This document shows, piece after piece, positions 25,638 through 34,285 of a stretch of 64,000 nt of DNA. This DNA comes from Neobacillus niacini NBRC 15566 (GTDB lineage: Bacteria > Bacillota > Bacilli > Bacillales > Cytobacillaceae). Position 1 is the first letter of the stretch. Each line of letters begins with the position of its first letter. Below the pieces are notes generated by a model. It did not search any database. It was not told the origin of the DNA and was given only the letters and a program-made list of their open reading frames with translations. A program made the position numbers and the translations under genes. Location of the stretch: positions 46,123 through 110,122 of the forward strand of contig NZ_BCVA01000014.1 in NCBI RefSeq assembly GCF_001591505.1. The letters are read 5' to 3'.

Positions 25638-27005
25638 ATGGAAGGGTTTAGTCATTTATTAAAAATGCAGCGTGATTTCTTTCAAACCGGAAAAACAAAA
25701 GATGTATCCTATCGAATAGAAGCATTAACAACCTTAGGGGACATGATTCGCTCACACGAGACAGAGATTATGACAGCACTTAAAAAGGATTTGAATAGAA
25801 GTGACTTCGACTCTTATATTAGCGAAATGGGAATATTGCTTGAGGAGATCCGCTTTACGCTTAAACATATAAGAGATTGGACACAGCCAAGAAAAGTAAA
25901 GACAGCAATGACTCAAATAGGATCTAAGGGCTATATTTATTCTGAACCATATGGAATTGCTTTGATTATTTCTCCCTGGAATTATCCTTTGCAATTAGCC
26001 ATAGCTCCTCTCATTGGTGCGATTGCTGCGGGAAATTGTGCTGTCCTTAAACCCTCTGAACTAACACCTGAAACATCAAACCTAATGGCCCAGCTGATCA
26101 ATAAGACATTTCCTGAAGAGTACGTTTCAGTTGTTCAAGGTGATGCCGAAACCACTCAGCTGTTATTAAAAGAAAAATTTGACTATATCTTTTTTACCGG
26201 AAGTGTTTCCGTTGGGAAGGTCATTATGGAAGCAGCCGCAAAGCACTTAACCCCTGTTACTCTTGAACTAGGAGGAAAAAGTCCTTGTATCGTTCATCAT
26301 GACGCAAATATTAAATTAGCAGCGAAACGGATTGCCTGGGGCAAGTTTATTAATGCTGGTCAGACATGTGTGGCACCTGACTATTTATATGTCCACAAAG
26401 ACATAAAGGAAGAATTTATAAAGACATTCAAAGAAAGTATCAATGAATTATATGAGGATATCGTTAAAAAAGGGGAATTTACAAGAATCGTAAGTGAACG
26501 TCATTTTAATCGTGTGACCGGCCTGTTTTCGGGCGGGAAAATCCTTCATGGCGGCAATTATTCAAAGGATACTCTTACAATTGAGCCGACCGTGCTTGAC
26601 GGTGTCACGTGGGACGACCCAGTAATGCAGGAGGAAATTTTTGGACCCGTTCTCCCTGTTCTTGAATATGATCATGAAACAAACGTGATTCAAAAAATTA
26701 ACGAACACCCTAAACCATTAGCTCTTTATATTTTCTCAGAAAGCAAAAAGTTCCAAGATAGTATTTTGGATTCTATCTCTTTCGGAGGCGGCTGTATAAA
26801 CGATACCGTCATGCACCTCAGTTCACCATACCTTCCATTTGGCGGTGTTGGTGAAAGTGGAATTGGTGCTTACCATGGCCGAGGCAGTTTCGATGTCTTC
26901 TCCCACCAAAAGAGTATTTTAAAGCAGACGACCACCTTTGATTTACCTTTTCGGTATCCAAACCGAAAAGACGCACTAAAGCAAATTAAACGCTTTATTA
27001 AATGA
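25638..27005 (+). CDS. Aldehyde dehydrogenase (YwdH/AldX-type)
   Basis: NAD(P)-dependent aldehyde dehydrogenase of 455 aa from the ATG at 25638, which has AGGAGGT just upstream; the longer frame from 25587 has none. The general base Glu is in LELGGKSP and the catalytic Cys in NAGQTCVAPDY. It is short and lacks an N-terminal extension, like the class 3/YwdH branch that oxidises fatty or aromatic aldehydes. The C-terminal region ends in basic residues (NRKDALKQIKRFIK), possibly a membrane-associating tail. Single-gene unit; a link to the acyl-CoA cluster is possible but unproven. Confidence 0.9.
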   Translation: MEGFSHLLKMQRDFFQTGKTKDVSYRIEALTTLGDMIRSHETEIMTALKKDLNRSDFDSYISEMGILLEEIRFTLKHIRDWTQPRKVKTAMTQIGSKGYIYSEPYGIALIISPWNYPLQLAIAPLIGAIAAGNCAVLKPSELTPETSNLMAQLINKTFPEEYVSVVQGDAETTQLLLKEKFDYIFFTGSVSVGKVIMEAAAKHLTPVTLELGGKSPCIVHHDANIKLAAKRIAWGKFINAGQTCVAPDYLYVHKDIKEEFIKTFKESINELYEDIVKKGEFTRIVSERHFNRVTGLFSGGKILHGGNYSKDTLTIEPTVLDGVTWDDPVMQEEIFGPVLPVLEYDHETNVIQKINEHPKPLALYIFSESKKFQDSILDSISFGGGCINDTVMHLSSPYLPFGGVGESGIGAYHGRGSFDVFSHQKSILKQTTTFDLPFRYPNRKDALKQIKRFIK

Positions 27006-27014
27006 ATAGCGTGT

Positions 27015-27047
27015 AAAAGCCTTGCAGATAGTGACTGCAAGGCTTTT
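27015..27047. terminator. Bidirectional terminator
   Basis: Perfect 13-bp stem AAAAGCCTTGCAG/CTGCAAGGCTTTT with a 7-base loop between the convergent aldehyde dehydrogenase and amidohydrolase genes. A/T tracts are included in the stem ends, so it can work in both directions. Confidence 0.85.
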
Positions 27048-27054
27048 AATATCA

Positions 27055-28656
27055 TTATTTAATGGGTACTCTATCAAGTTGGTAAACCAATTCTCCACCA
27101 ATATAAGTTTCTAAGACATTTATTTCATCAATCTTTTCCGGATCCACTTCAAGAATATCTTGGTCCAGAACGATAAAGTCTGCTTGATAACCAGGGGCTA
27201 TTTGTCCAATATTGGGAATTCCAGATATCTCTTGCGCTGCTTTTGTGTATAATGTAATTGCAGTTTTAATATCTACTTTTTGGTCTTGACCTGTATCAGT
27301 TCCATCATAAGCTTTACGAGTTACAGCAGATTTTATACCAACGAATGGATTTACAGGATCAGCCCATGCGGTTGCTGGTGCATCAGATGAAAAGGCTACC
27401 TTCACTCCAGCTTCTAACATGGATCGGACAGGATACGTTAATTTAGTCCGCCCTCTTCCTAAGTTTTTTAAATAACTTTCAATTTCGGCAAAAAGAAAAA
27501 TGGGCTGGGTAACAAAGGCAATTCCTGTTTCGGCAGCTCTTTTAAGTGCCCGTGGTGTCGGCATTGCAGCATGTTCAATTCGGATAGATGGTGTATCCTT
27601 TAACCAGCCTTCTGTGCCATAGAAAGTATCAATAATTAAATCAATCGCCTGCTCACCCATCGCATGGACAACCAATTGCACATTATGTTCTACTGCAGCT
27701 TCTTTTGCGGCTAATAATTCTTCCTTAGTTGTCATTTGAATACCGAAATTAACTTGATCCCCTAAAAACGGAGGGTTCACCCATGCGGTTTGGCCCGAAA
27801 CACTTCCATCTGCAAATAATTTAATGCCTCCGATGTATATTTGACGCTGTTTATTCGTTTTTTCACTTGTTAAAAAGCTTTTCCCTTTTAAATCTTCCCA
27901 TTTATAGTTAATAACCGTACGTTGTTTTAATCCTTTTTCTGCTGCTAGATTATACATCTCATAGTAATCCGTGGGCTCTGCCTTACCAATAAGCTCTGAG
28001 ATCGCAGTGATTCCTTTTGATAGTAAAAGTGGACTTAGCTCAGCTAACAATTCTGCATCTTCTTTAAGTGTTTTTGACGGGATAATAGTAGCGAGGAGGT
28101 CTTTCGCATTTTCACGCAATACCCCCGTTGGTTCACCATTTTCATCACGGTCAATCTTTCCGCCTTGCGGGTCTGGGGTATCCTTCGTTATCCTTGCTAA
28201 TTCTAACACCTTGCTGTTAACAGCAACGATATGACCACAGGTACGAGTAATAATCACCGGTACATCCGCTGCAGCTTCATCTAAATCCCAACGTGTTGGT
28301 GAACGCCCCTCCAACAATTTACCTTCATCATAGCCCCATCCTTCGATCCATAAATCAGGGCTTTGTGCAGCCCTTAGATTTCTTATCTTTTCCTTTAACT
28401 CTATAATTGAATGAACATTTGGAGCCATACAGGCAATTTGCTTGGCGGCACTTGCCAAATACAACGGATGTAAGTGGGCATCAATGAGTCCGGGAAGTGC
28501 ACGTCTTCCGTTAAGGTCAATACTTTCTCCATCAATATTCACCAGTTCCGACTGATCACCTGTCCAAACAATCTTGCCTTCTCGTATCACCATGGCACTT
28601 ACGATTGGTTGATCTGGATTCGAAGTAAAGATTTTCCCATTAATAAAAGTTTTCAT
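27055..28656 (-). CDS. Amidohydrolase family protein (YtcJ-like)
   Basis: A 533-aa metal-dependent amidohydrolase of the YtcJ type (amidohydrolase-3). The N-terminal metal motif is GLIDAHLHP, with HAMGEQAIDL, RIEHAAMPTP and the Asp of FSSDAPATAW further along. The start is ATG 28656 (MKTFINGKIFTS), with GAGGAG about 12 bases upstream; an in-frame ATG at 28710 overlaps brnQ. It is cotranscribed with brnQ under a sigma-54 promoter. YtcJ-like proteins have few known substrates (N-substituted formamides, amino-acid amides); hydrolysis of an N-acyl or amide form of a branched amino acid is only suggested by context. Confidence 0.88.
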   Translation of the reverse strand: MKTFINGKIFTSNPDQPIVSAMVIREGKIVWTGDQSELVNIDGESIDLNGRRALPGLIDAHLHPLYLASAAKQIACMAPNVHSIIELKEKIRNLRAAQSPDLWIEGWGYDEGKLLEGRSPTRWDLDEAAADVPVIITRTCGHIVAVNSKVLELARITKDTPDPQGGKIDRDENGEPTGVLRENAKDLLATIIPSKTLKEDAELLAELSPLLLSKGITAISELIGKAEPTDYYEMYNLAAEKGLKQRTVINYKWEDLKGKSFLTSEKTNKQRQIYIGGIKLFADGSVSGQTAWVNPPFLGDQVNFGIQMTTKEELLAAKEAAVEHNVQLVVHAMGEQAIDLIIDTFYGTEGWLKDTPSIRIEHAAMPTPRALKRAAETGIAFVTQPIFLFAEIESYLKNLGRGRTKLTYPVRSMLEAGVKVAFSSDAPATAWADPVNPFVGIKSAVTRKAYDGTDTGQDQKVDIKTAITLYTKAAQEISGIPNIGQIAPGYQADFIVLDQDILEVDPEKIDEINVLETYIGGELVYQLDRVPIK

Positions 28657-28702
28657 TAGATTATATTTCTCCTCTCGTTGTGCGTTACAATCCTTTGTAT
28701 AA

Positions 28703-30034
28703 TTAGTCATGGTTTACAGGATTTATATCCATTCCATACTTATCATTTTTTGATACCAAGTTATTAATAACTGCGCCGACAATAAATCCAATAATGGCTG
28801 GCAGCAGCCAGGCAAATCCAACTCCACTTAATGGAATCCTTGAAATCCACTCATTTGCAAATGAAACATTCATACCAAAGGCTCCTAACGTTTCAAATAG
28901 ACTAATTAATAACGTTAAGATAATAGAACCTTTGTACGCACCTGCATTCGGAATATATTTACGAAAGATCCCTAAAAAGACTAATAAAATAGAAATAGGA
29001 TATAACCCTAAAAATAATGGAAGGGAGAAATTAATAATATTCTCAACACCTAGTAATCCGACAGAGACGCCTGAAATACATATTAAAATCACCCAAGTTT
29101 TGTAACTTATTTTATTTTTCGTTAATTGGCTGAGGAAATCAGCTATGGCGGCTGTAATACCAATGGCTGTTGTCAAACAGGCTAATGAAACGGCAACAGC
29201 TAAAGAAACCGTACCGTAATTACCCAGTAATTGATTGATAAGACTAGTTAGTAAAGCCGTACTCTCAATGTCTTTTGGAAACAAACCGCTGCCTTCTGCT
29301 CCTAAGTACAGTAAACCACCATATACGATTAACAGACCGATTCCAGCAATAACTGTTCCGTTAATAACAATTTTTCGCATATCAGTAGATTTGGTGTACC
29401 CTTTATCAACTATGGCTGCCATAAAAACGGAAGCACATAATAGTCCAGTAAAAACATCGCCAGTTTGATAAGCTCCTATAAAAGCATGACTAAAAGAGTT
29501 TTCAAGATTGGTTTGAATCGGTTCCCCTACTGGGTCAAAGGTGCCCTTCAATACAATAAAAAGGAGAATAGCGAATAATGCCGGAGTTAAGAACCTCCCT
29601 ACTTTATCTAATAGATTTGATTTATCCATTGCAAAATAATAATTAAGTCCAAAGAAAATAATCATCGTACCTGACACCGGGAAATCAGGAAATAGTGTAT
29701 GTACACCTATTTCATGTGTGGTAGCGGCCGTTCGCGGTACCGTAACCAGCATCGCAATAAAAACCATACAAATAAGGTTAAATGCCTTGTGAAACCATGG
29801 ACTGATTGGGTTTGTTAAACGTTCGAATTTTCCCCCTGCATTTAATACTGCAATTAGAGCTAATAATGGAAGGACAATACCAGTAAGAACAAAACCAACT
29901 AAAGCAATCGACCATTCGGAACCTGAAGCAAATCCAATTGATGGTGGGAATATTAGATTCCCAGCCCCAAAAAATACAGCAAAAAAGGCAAAACCAAAAA
30001 TAATACTATCTCTTATGATGTTGTTTGTTTTCAT
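28703..30034 (-). CDS. brnQ: Branched-chain amino acid transporter BrnQ (LIVCS family)
   Basis: A 443-aa polytopic membrane protein, about 12 predicted helices, of the Na+/H+-coupled leucine/isoleucine/valine carriers. The N-terminal FGFAFFAVFFGAGNLIFPP and later SLACLTTAIGITAAIADFLSQL (in part) are family signatures. The ATG at 30034 is chosen because GGGGAGG precedes it by six bases. It is the first gene after a -24/-12 promoter at 30.15 kb. It imports the likely substrate of the cotranscribed amidohydrolase or its products. Confidence 0.92.
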   Translation of the reverse strand: MKTNNIIRDSIIFGFAFFAVFFGAGNLIFPPSIGFASGSEWSIALVGFVLTGIVLPLLALIAVLNAGGKFERLTNPISPWFHKAFNLICMVFIAMLVTVPRTAATTHEIGVHTLFPDFPVSGTMIIFFGLNYYFAMDKSNLLDKVGRFLTPALFAILLFIVLKGTFDPVGEPIQTNLENSFSHAFIGAYQTGDVFTGLLCASVFMAAIVDKGYTKSTDMRKIVINGTVIAGIGLLIVYGGLLYLGAEGSGLFPKDIESTALLTSLINQLLGNYGTVSLAVAVSLACLTTAIGITAAIADFLSQLTKNKISYKTWVILICISGVSVGLLGVENIINFSLPLFLGLYPISILLVFLGIFRKYIPNAGAYKGSIILTLLISLFETLGAFGMNVSFANEWISRIPLSGVGFAWLLPAIIGFIVGAVINNLVSKNDKYGMDINPVNHD

Positions 30035-30142
30035 CTTTTTCCTCCCCTTTAGTAACATAGTATTTAGTAGAACTAATTTTTAAAATCCTCTCCTCACTAA
30101 TGAGTTTATCGAATATATTCATTATTCCTATAATATAAACTA

Positions 30143-30158
30143 TGCAAGTTTCATACCA
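30143..30158 (-). promoter_or_regulatory. Sigma-54 promoter of brnQ-amidohydrolase
   Basis: Minus-strand TGGTATGAAACTTGCA fits TGGCACGNNNNTTGCW with exact GG-GC spacing and two mismatches in the -24 element. It lies about 110 bp upstream of brnQ, below a palindromic upstream site and the activator gene. Confidence 0.7.
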
Positions 30159-30217
30159 GTTTAACTTATAGTGAAATCAACTGTTTTCTTAAGGGATTTT
30201 GTTAATTTAACACCTCG

Positions 30218-30262
30218 AAAGTAAAAAAAAAATTTTACCTTTTGTAAAATTTTTTTTACTTT
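30218..30262 (-). promoter_or_regulatory. Palindromic upstream activating site, class A (or terminator)
   Basis: Inverted repeat: AAAGTAAAAAAAAAATTTTAC (30218-30238) against GTAAAATTTTTTTTACTTT (30244-30262), spacer 5. It resembles the palindrome at 34185-34229 (GTAAAA...TTTTAC units, same 5-base spacer), and each lies 60-80 bp upstream of a sigma-54 promoter, so an enhancer role is favoured. It also follows the activator stop codon and could serve as a weak terminator. Confidence 0.55.
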
Positions 30263-30268
30263 GTTTAT

Positions 30269-31639
30269 TTAACTTAATTGGTACTTGTCTATTTTATATT
30301 TTAATAATTGTTTAGATATCCCCAGCCTTTTCGCAGCCTCTGTGATTTTTCCATTCATATTGGTTAATTCTTTACTAATCATTTCCTTCTCGTATTGTTC
30401 AACTGCTTCTTTTAGTGACTGTGAACCATGTTCGTTACTTTTTACCGGAAGGGATTGGTTAAATTCTCTCATTCTCTTCGGAATATCCTCCATTGTAATG
30501 CGCTGTAAGGATGTATGGTTAAAAGCTGTTTCAACTGCATTCTTAAGCTCTCGTATATTTCCTGGCCAACTGTAACGCTTAAAACATTCCAAAACATCAT
30601 CCTCGACACCTTCAACTACAATATTCATATTGTTATTGTAAAAATCAATATAGTAAGTTAGTAAACTTTCAATATCTTCTTTTCTTTCAATTAACGGTGG
30701 TAGATCGATTTGGACAACACCAAGGCGGTAATAGAGATCTTCTCTTAAACGTTTCTCCGAAACTAATGTATCTGGATCTTCATTTGTTGCTGATATCACC
30801 CTAATATTTAAAGGGATGTTTCGATTGCCGCCTATTCTTCTTATCGTTTTTTCTTCTATTGCTTTTAAAAGTTTTACTTGAAGATAAATATCCAAAGAAT
30901 TTACTTCATCTAAAAACAAAGTGCCTCCCTCAGCTTGTTCAAATAAACCCGGCATATCAGTGGAACCCGTAAAACTACCTTTCACCGTACCAAATAACGT
31001 GCTTTCTAATAAATTTGGCGGAATGGCACCACAGTTTACGGATAAAAAAGGTCCTCCATAACGATCACTTAAATTGTGTATAGACTGCGCAATCATTTCT
31101 TTTCCTGTCCCTGTTTTTCCGTAAATTAAGACCGTGGAGTTTGTTCTAGAAATTTTTTGTATTCTATTTTTTATGATTTCCATTTTAGGGTTAATGCTAA
31201 TGATATCGTCGATGGTATAGTAGGTATTATTTCTCCGGTATACCTTATGATGTGCCAATTTATCCAGTGATTGAATGTTTTCCTTTGTGTAAAAGTGTTT
31301 GGAGAATTCTATCGCTCCTACTATTCGATCATTCTCGATAATCGGATAAGTGGAATTAACAGTCAGTAAGACGTTGCCATGGTTCGTAATGAGCTCTTGT
31401 TTCTCATTGGTTACGGCAACTCCTTTTTTTATCACCCTCATGATCGTACTATTTTCATTGGTTAAGTTTTTATAAAATGTCGTAATATGCTTTCCCATAA
31501 AATCTTCAGGTCTAAGACCAATTTGTTTAAGGACATTAAGATCGACAACATCGTAAAAAATGATGACACCATGTTCGTCACAAACTAAAATATTGTCAAA
31601 ATCCGTTAATTGCTTAAAATTTTCTATATTTATATTCAA
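30269..31639 (-). CDS. Sigma-54 enhancer-binding activator (RocR-like paralog), TTG start
   Basis: A 456-aa sigma-54-dependent activator: PAS-type sensor (residues 10-115), AAA+ domain with Walker A GKTGTGK near 174-181 and FLDEVN Walker B, and a C-terminal Fis-type HTH (ITEAAKRLGISKQLLKYKI). The sigma-54 contact loop reads GSFTGS rather than GAFTGA. The TTG start has GGAGG 8 bases upstream. It lies between the ABC transporter operon and brnQ, both preceded by class A palindromes, so it probably activates both. The ligand is unknown; an amino acid or its breakdown product is likely by analogy to RocR/BkdR. Confidence 0.92.
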   Translation of the reverse strand: MNINIENFKQLTDFDNILVCDEHGVIIFYDVVDLNVLKQIGLRPEDFMGKHITTFYKNLTNENSTIMRVIKKGVAVTNEKQELITNHGNVLLTVNSTYPIIENDRIVGAIEFSKHFYTKENIQSLDKLAHHKVYRRNNTYYTIDDIISINPKMEIIKNRIQKISRTNSTVLIYGKTGTGKEMIAQSIHNLSDRYGGPFLSVNCGAIPPNLLESTLFGTVKGSFTGSTDMPGLFEQAEGGTLFLDEVNSLDIYLQVKLLKAIEEKTIRRIGGNRNIPLNIRVISATNEDPDTLVSEKRLREDLYYRLGVVQIDLPPLIERKEDIESLLTYYIDFYNNNMNIVVEGVEDDVLECFKRYSWPGNIRELKNAVETAFNHTSLQRITMEDIPKRMREFNQSLPVKSNEHGSQSLKEAVEQYEKEMISKELTNMNGKITEAAKRLGISKQLLKYKIDKYQLS

Positions 31640-31715
31640 AAGTGAAGCCTCCTTTTATGACATAATATTCAACGTAAATAATTATTTTAATTAGTTAAAA
31701 CTTTCACTCTATTTA

Positions 31716-31744
31716 ATTATATTAGTATAAAGTAAAATGAACAA
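31716..31744 (-). promoter_or_regulatory. Sigma-A promoter of the enhancer-binding protein gene
   Basis: -35 TTGTTC (31739-31744), 17-bp spacer, -10 TATAAT (31716-31721), about 77 bp upstream of the TTG start. This keeps activator synthesis independent of the ABC operon, which ends at a terminator just upstream. Confidence 0.55.
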
Positions 31745-31755
31745 AAAGAAAATGG

Positions 31756-31795
31756 AATTAAAAAGCGGCAGATTCCATTTTAGAAATCTACCACT
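31756..31795 (-). terminator. Terminator of the amino-acid ABC operon
   Basis: Minus-strand stem AGTGGTAGATT/AATCTGCCGCT, fully paired allowing two G-U pairs, followed by TTTTT. Lies eight bases after the permease stop. Confidence 0.75.
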
Positions 31796-31802
31796 TGTAT
31801 TG

Positions 31803-32495
31803 TTACCTTTCTACCGTAATCCCTTTACTATTTTTAATACTGCGTTTTACTGATTTTTCTGGATCGTATCTTTTTTCTAGTTTACTAAAGATAAATGTAA
31901 ATAATCCTACTAGAACTAAATAAAATAGTCCTGTCACAATATACGTTTCTAGCGGGCGGAAGTTAGAACCCGCGATGGACATGGTTGCTCCCCACAAATC
32001 AGTCATTCCAATATATGCTACAAGTGCTGATTCTTTTAGCAATAGTATAAATTGATTTCCAAGTGCAGGAATGGCTCTTTTGAATGCCTGTGGGAGGATA
32101 ATTCTTCTCAATGCCAGTTTGTAGTTCATACCTAGTGAACGTGCTGCTTCCATTTGCCCTTTATCAATCGATTGTATAGACCCACGGAAAATTTCAGAGA
32201 TATACGCTCCATTGTGCACTGCTAAAGCAATGACTCCTGCCCAAAATTGGGGAAGTGTTACAATCGAGGAGATCCCAAAATAAAGTATGCAAATTTGTAC
32301 AATCATAGGTGTTCCTCGCACAAGAATGAGATATCCTTGTGCGATATAGTTTAAGAGTTTAATATGGGAAATACTAAAAAATGCAAATACAAGACCAATG
32401 ATACTTCCTAATAAAAGTGAACTAATCGTCACCTTTATTGTAATTAATAATGCTTCAAATAATGCATTATAGTTTGATTGAAAGATTTCTAGCAT
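31803..32495 (-). CDS. Polar amino-acid ABC transporter permease
   Basis: A HisM/GlnP-type inner-membrane permease of about 230 aa with five or so transmembrane helices. The EAA loop is EAARSLGMNYKLALRRIILPQAFKRAIP (shown in part: EAARSLGMNYKLALRRI). The start is ATG 32495 or a GTG nine bases upstream; ribosome sites are weak for both. It is the last gene of the ATPase-binding protein-permease operon. As the only permease gene it should form a homodimer. Its position between two amino-acid activators and beside roc genes suggests arginine or ornithine import. Confidence 0.92.
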   Translation of the reverse strand: MLEIFQSNYNALFEALLITIKVTISSLLLGSIIGLVFAFFSISHIKLLNYIAQGYLILVRGTPMIVQICILYFGISSIVTLPQFWAGVIALAVHNGAYISEIFRGSIQSIDKGQMEAARSLGMNYKLALRRIILPQAFKRAIPALGNQFILLLKESALVAYIGMTDLWGATMSIAGSNFRPLETYIVTGLFYLVLVGLFTFIFSKLEKRYDPEKSVKRSIKNSKGITVER

Positions 32496-32534
32496 CTGAA
32501 CCACATCCAGTCGAAAAATTTAAGCAGGTCATTT

Positions 32535-33329
32535 TTAATTTTCAGTTTCCATTAGATCATAACCAAACCATTTTTTACTGATTTCTGCGTAGGTTCCGTC
32601 GGCAATAATTTCTTCTAATGCCTTGTTTATTTTTACTGTTAATTCTTTGTCTTTTTTGTTTATCGCAATGGCTTGATTATCGACTTGCAGCAGTTTATCT
32701 ATCGGTTTAATTTTTAAGTTTCCTTGCGTAACCGCTACTTTTCCAAAAATATCGTCAACGATTACGGCGTCAACCCGACCAGTAGCTAAATCCATTAATG
32801 CAGTCATATCTCCTTGGGAATAAGCCATGACATTAGCTTCTTCTGTTAATTCTTTTGCTAGCTTTTCATAAATCGTTGCAGGAGTTACCCCAATTTTTTT
32901 ACCCTTTAAATCCTCTTTCGACTTAATTTCAGTATTATCAGTGTTAACAAAGATACGTGAACCTGATTTGTAGTATGGATTTGTAAAATCAACAGCCTTT
33001 TGACGTTCTTCCGTTACCGTCATACTTCCAAGTATTGCGTCAAACTTTTCATCTCTTAACCCTTGAATGATTGTCTCGAATGGAAATGTAATAGCATTTG
33101 GTTTCATGTCCATTTTTTCTGCTAAGGCTTCACCAATTTCCACGTCAAAACCTGTAAGTTTATCATCTTCTTTATAATTGAAAGGCTTAAATAAGCCACT
33201 CATCGCATAAACAAACTCTTCTTGTTTTGGTTCGCTGGTTGCTTCTTCTTTTTTAGAACTGCAACCGGCAAGAGCGATGATAACTAATAAAACGGCTGCT
33301 AAATAACGGTTCATCGTTTTCTGTTTCAT
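32535..33329 (-). CDS. Amino-acid ABC transporter substrate-binding lipoprotein
   Basis: A 264-aa extracellular solute-binding protein of family 3. The signal peptide ends at a lipobox LAGC (Cys about residue 23), so it is anchored to the outer face of the membrane. The SBP_bac_3 core contains GFDVEIGEALAEKM and GSMTVTEERQKAVDFTNPYY. GGGGGT lies upstream of the ATG. It is the substrate receptor for the permease and ATPase on either side. Specificity (arginine, ornithine, or another polar amino acid) is inferred from the neighbouring roc genes. Confidence 0.93.
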   Translation of the reverse strand: MKQKTMNRYLAAVLLVIIALAGCSSKKEEATSEPKQEEFVYAMSGLFKPFNYKEDDKLTGFDVEIGEALAEKMDMKPNAITFPFETIIQGLRDEKFDAILGSMTVTEERQKAVDFTNPYYKSGSRIFVNTDNTEIKSKEDLKGKKIGVTPATIYEKLAKELTEEANVMAYSQGDMTALMDLATGRVDAVIVDDIFGKVAVTQGNLKIKPIDKLLQVDNQAIAINKKDKELTVKINKALEEIIADGTYAEISKKWFGYDLMETEN

Positions 33330-33351
33330 GTAAATACCCCCAAGTTTATTT

Positions 33352-34074
33352 TTATAAGATTCTACTTAAAAACTGTTTTGTTCGATCATTCTGTGGATTA
33401 TCAAAGAAATTCTTAGGATGCTCTTGCTCTAATATCTGCCCGTCATGCATGAAGGCAACTCGGTCTGCCACTTCCCGTGCAAAACCCATCTCATGTGTAA
33501 CAACAACCATTGTCATACCATCATTGGCCAGCTGCTTCATTACCTGAAGGACTTCACCCACTAATTCAGGGTCGAGTGCTGATGTAGGTTCGTCAAATAA
33601 CATAATCTTAGGCTCCATGGCGAGAGCCCGAGCAATCGCTACCCTTTGCTTTTGTCCTCCAGACAAACTATCAGGATAGTTATCCGCCTTATCTCTTAAT
33701 CCTACTTTTTCGAGTAATATATTGGCATACTCCTTTGCTTCATCACTTTTCATCTTTTTTACATAGACGGGTGCTTCTATGATATTTTCTAGAACCGTAT
33801 TATGAGGGAACAAATTGAAGTGTTGAAATACCATTCCAACCTCTTCACGTATTTTATTTAAGTCTGTTTTAGCTGGGTTAATTTGTTCCCCATTAATTTG
33901 AACTTCCCCTTGGTCTAATATTTCTAAAAAATTAATGCACCGAAGCAAAGTACTTTTCCCTGAGCCGCTTGCCCCAATTAAAACCACCACTTCTTTCTCA
34001 CTAACCGTTAAATCTACTCCTTTTAAAACGGTTAACCCTCCAAAGGATTTAACCACTTTTTTTAGTTCTATCAT
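33352..34074 (-). CDS. Amino-acid ABC transporter ATP-binding protein
   Basis: A 240-aa ABC ATPase of the GlnQ/HisP type: Walker [10 protein letters not shown] near residues 34-42, signature [15 protein letters not shown] near 135, Walker [15 protein letters not shown] and the switch His in [10 protein letters not shown]. It is the first gene of the uptake operon and lies just downstream of a strong sigma-54 promoter match. It energises amino-acid uptake through the downstream permease. Confidence 0.95.
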   Translation of the reverse strand: MIELKKVVKSFGGLTVLKGVDLTVSEKEVVVLIGASGSGKSTLLRCINFLEILDQGEVQINGEQINPAKTDLNKIREEVGMVFQHFNLFPHNTVLENIIEAPVYVKKMKSDEAKEYANILLEKVGLRDKADNYPDSLSGGQKQRVAIARALAMEPKIMLFDEPTSALDPELVGEVLQVMKQLANDGMTMVVVTHEMGFAREVADRVAFMHDGQILEQEHPKNFFDNPQNDRTKQFLSRIL

Positions 34075-34109
34075 CTTCCTACTCCCCTCTATTTCTTCAA
34101 TTATAGTAG

Positions 34110-34125
34110 TGCAATTCTTATGCCA
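34110..34125 (-). promoter_or_regulatory. Sigma-54 promoter of the amino-acid ABC operon
   Basis: Minus-strand TGGCATAAGAATTGCA: TGGCA at -24 and TTGCA at -12 with exact spacing. The ATPase start codon is 36 bp downstream. Confidence 0.8.
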
Positions 34126-34184
34126 ATTTTCAAAATCTTCAGAACCCTATTGATTATCAACGTATGATTTGCCTCATTTAAAAA

Positions 34185-34229
34185 ACTAGTAAAAATTATT
34201 TTACTTCCGGTAAAATAATTTTTACTAGT
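34185..34229 (-). promoter_or_regulatory. Perfect 20-bp inverted repeat, class A upstream activating site
   Basis: ACTAGTAAAAATTATTTTAC (34185-34204), five-base spacer, then its exact reverse complement (34210-34229). Each arm is itself a near-palindrome GTAAAAATTATTTTAC, so the element can hold two dimer sites two helical turns apart. It lies about 75 bp upstream of the sigma-54 promoter of the ABC operon. Confidence 0.7.
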
Positions 34230-34231
34230 TC

Positions 34232-34267
34232 AAAAAAAATACCCCTTCCTTCAATAAGGAAAGAGTA
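34232..34267 (-). terminator. Terminator of the rocA-rocD-gdh operon
   Basis: Minus-strand stem TACTCTTTCCTT/AAGGAAGGGGTA (all paired with two G-U pairs), four-base loop, then eight T. It follows the glutamate dehydrogenase stop by about 20 bases. Confidence 0.82.
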
Positions 34268-34285
34268 CTTTTTATAGTGTACCTA

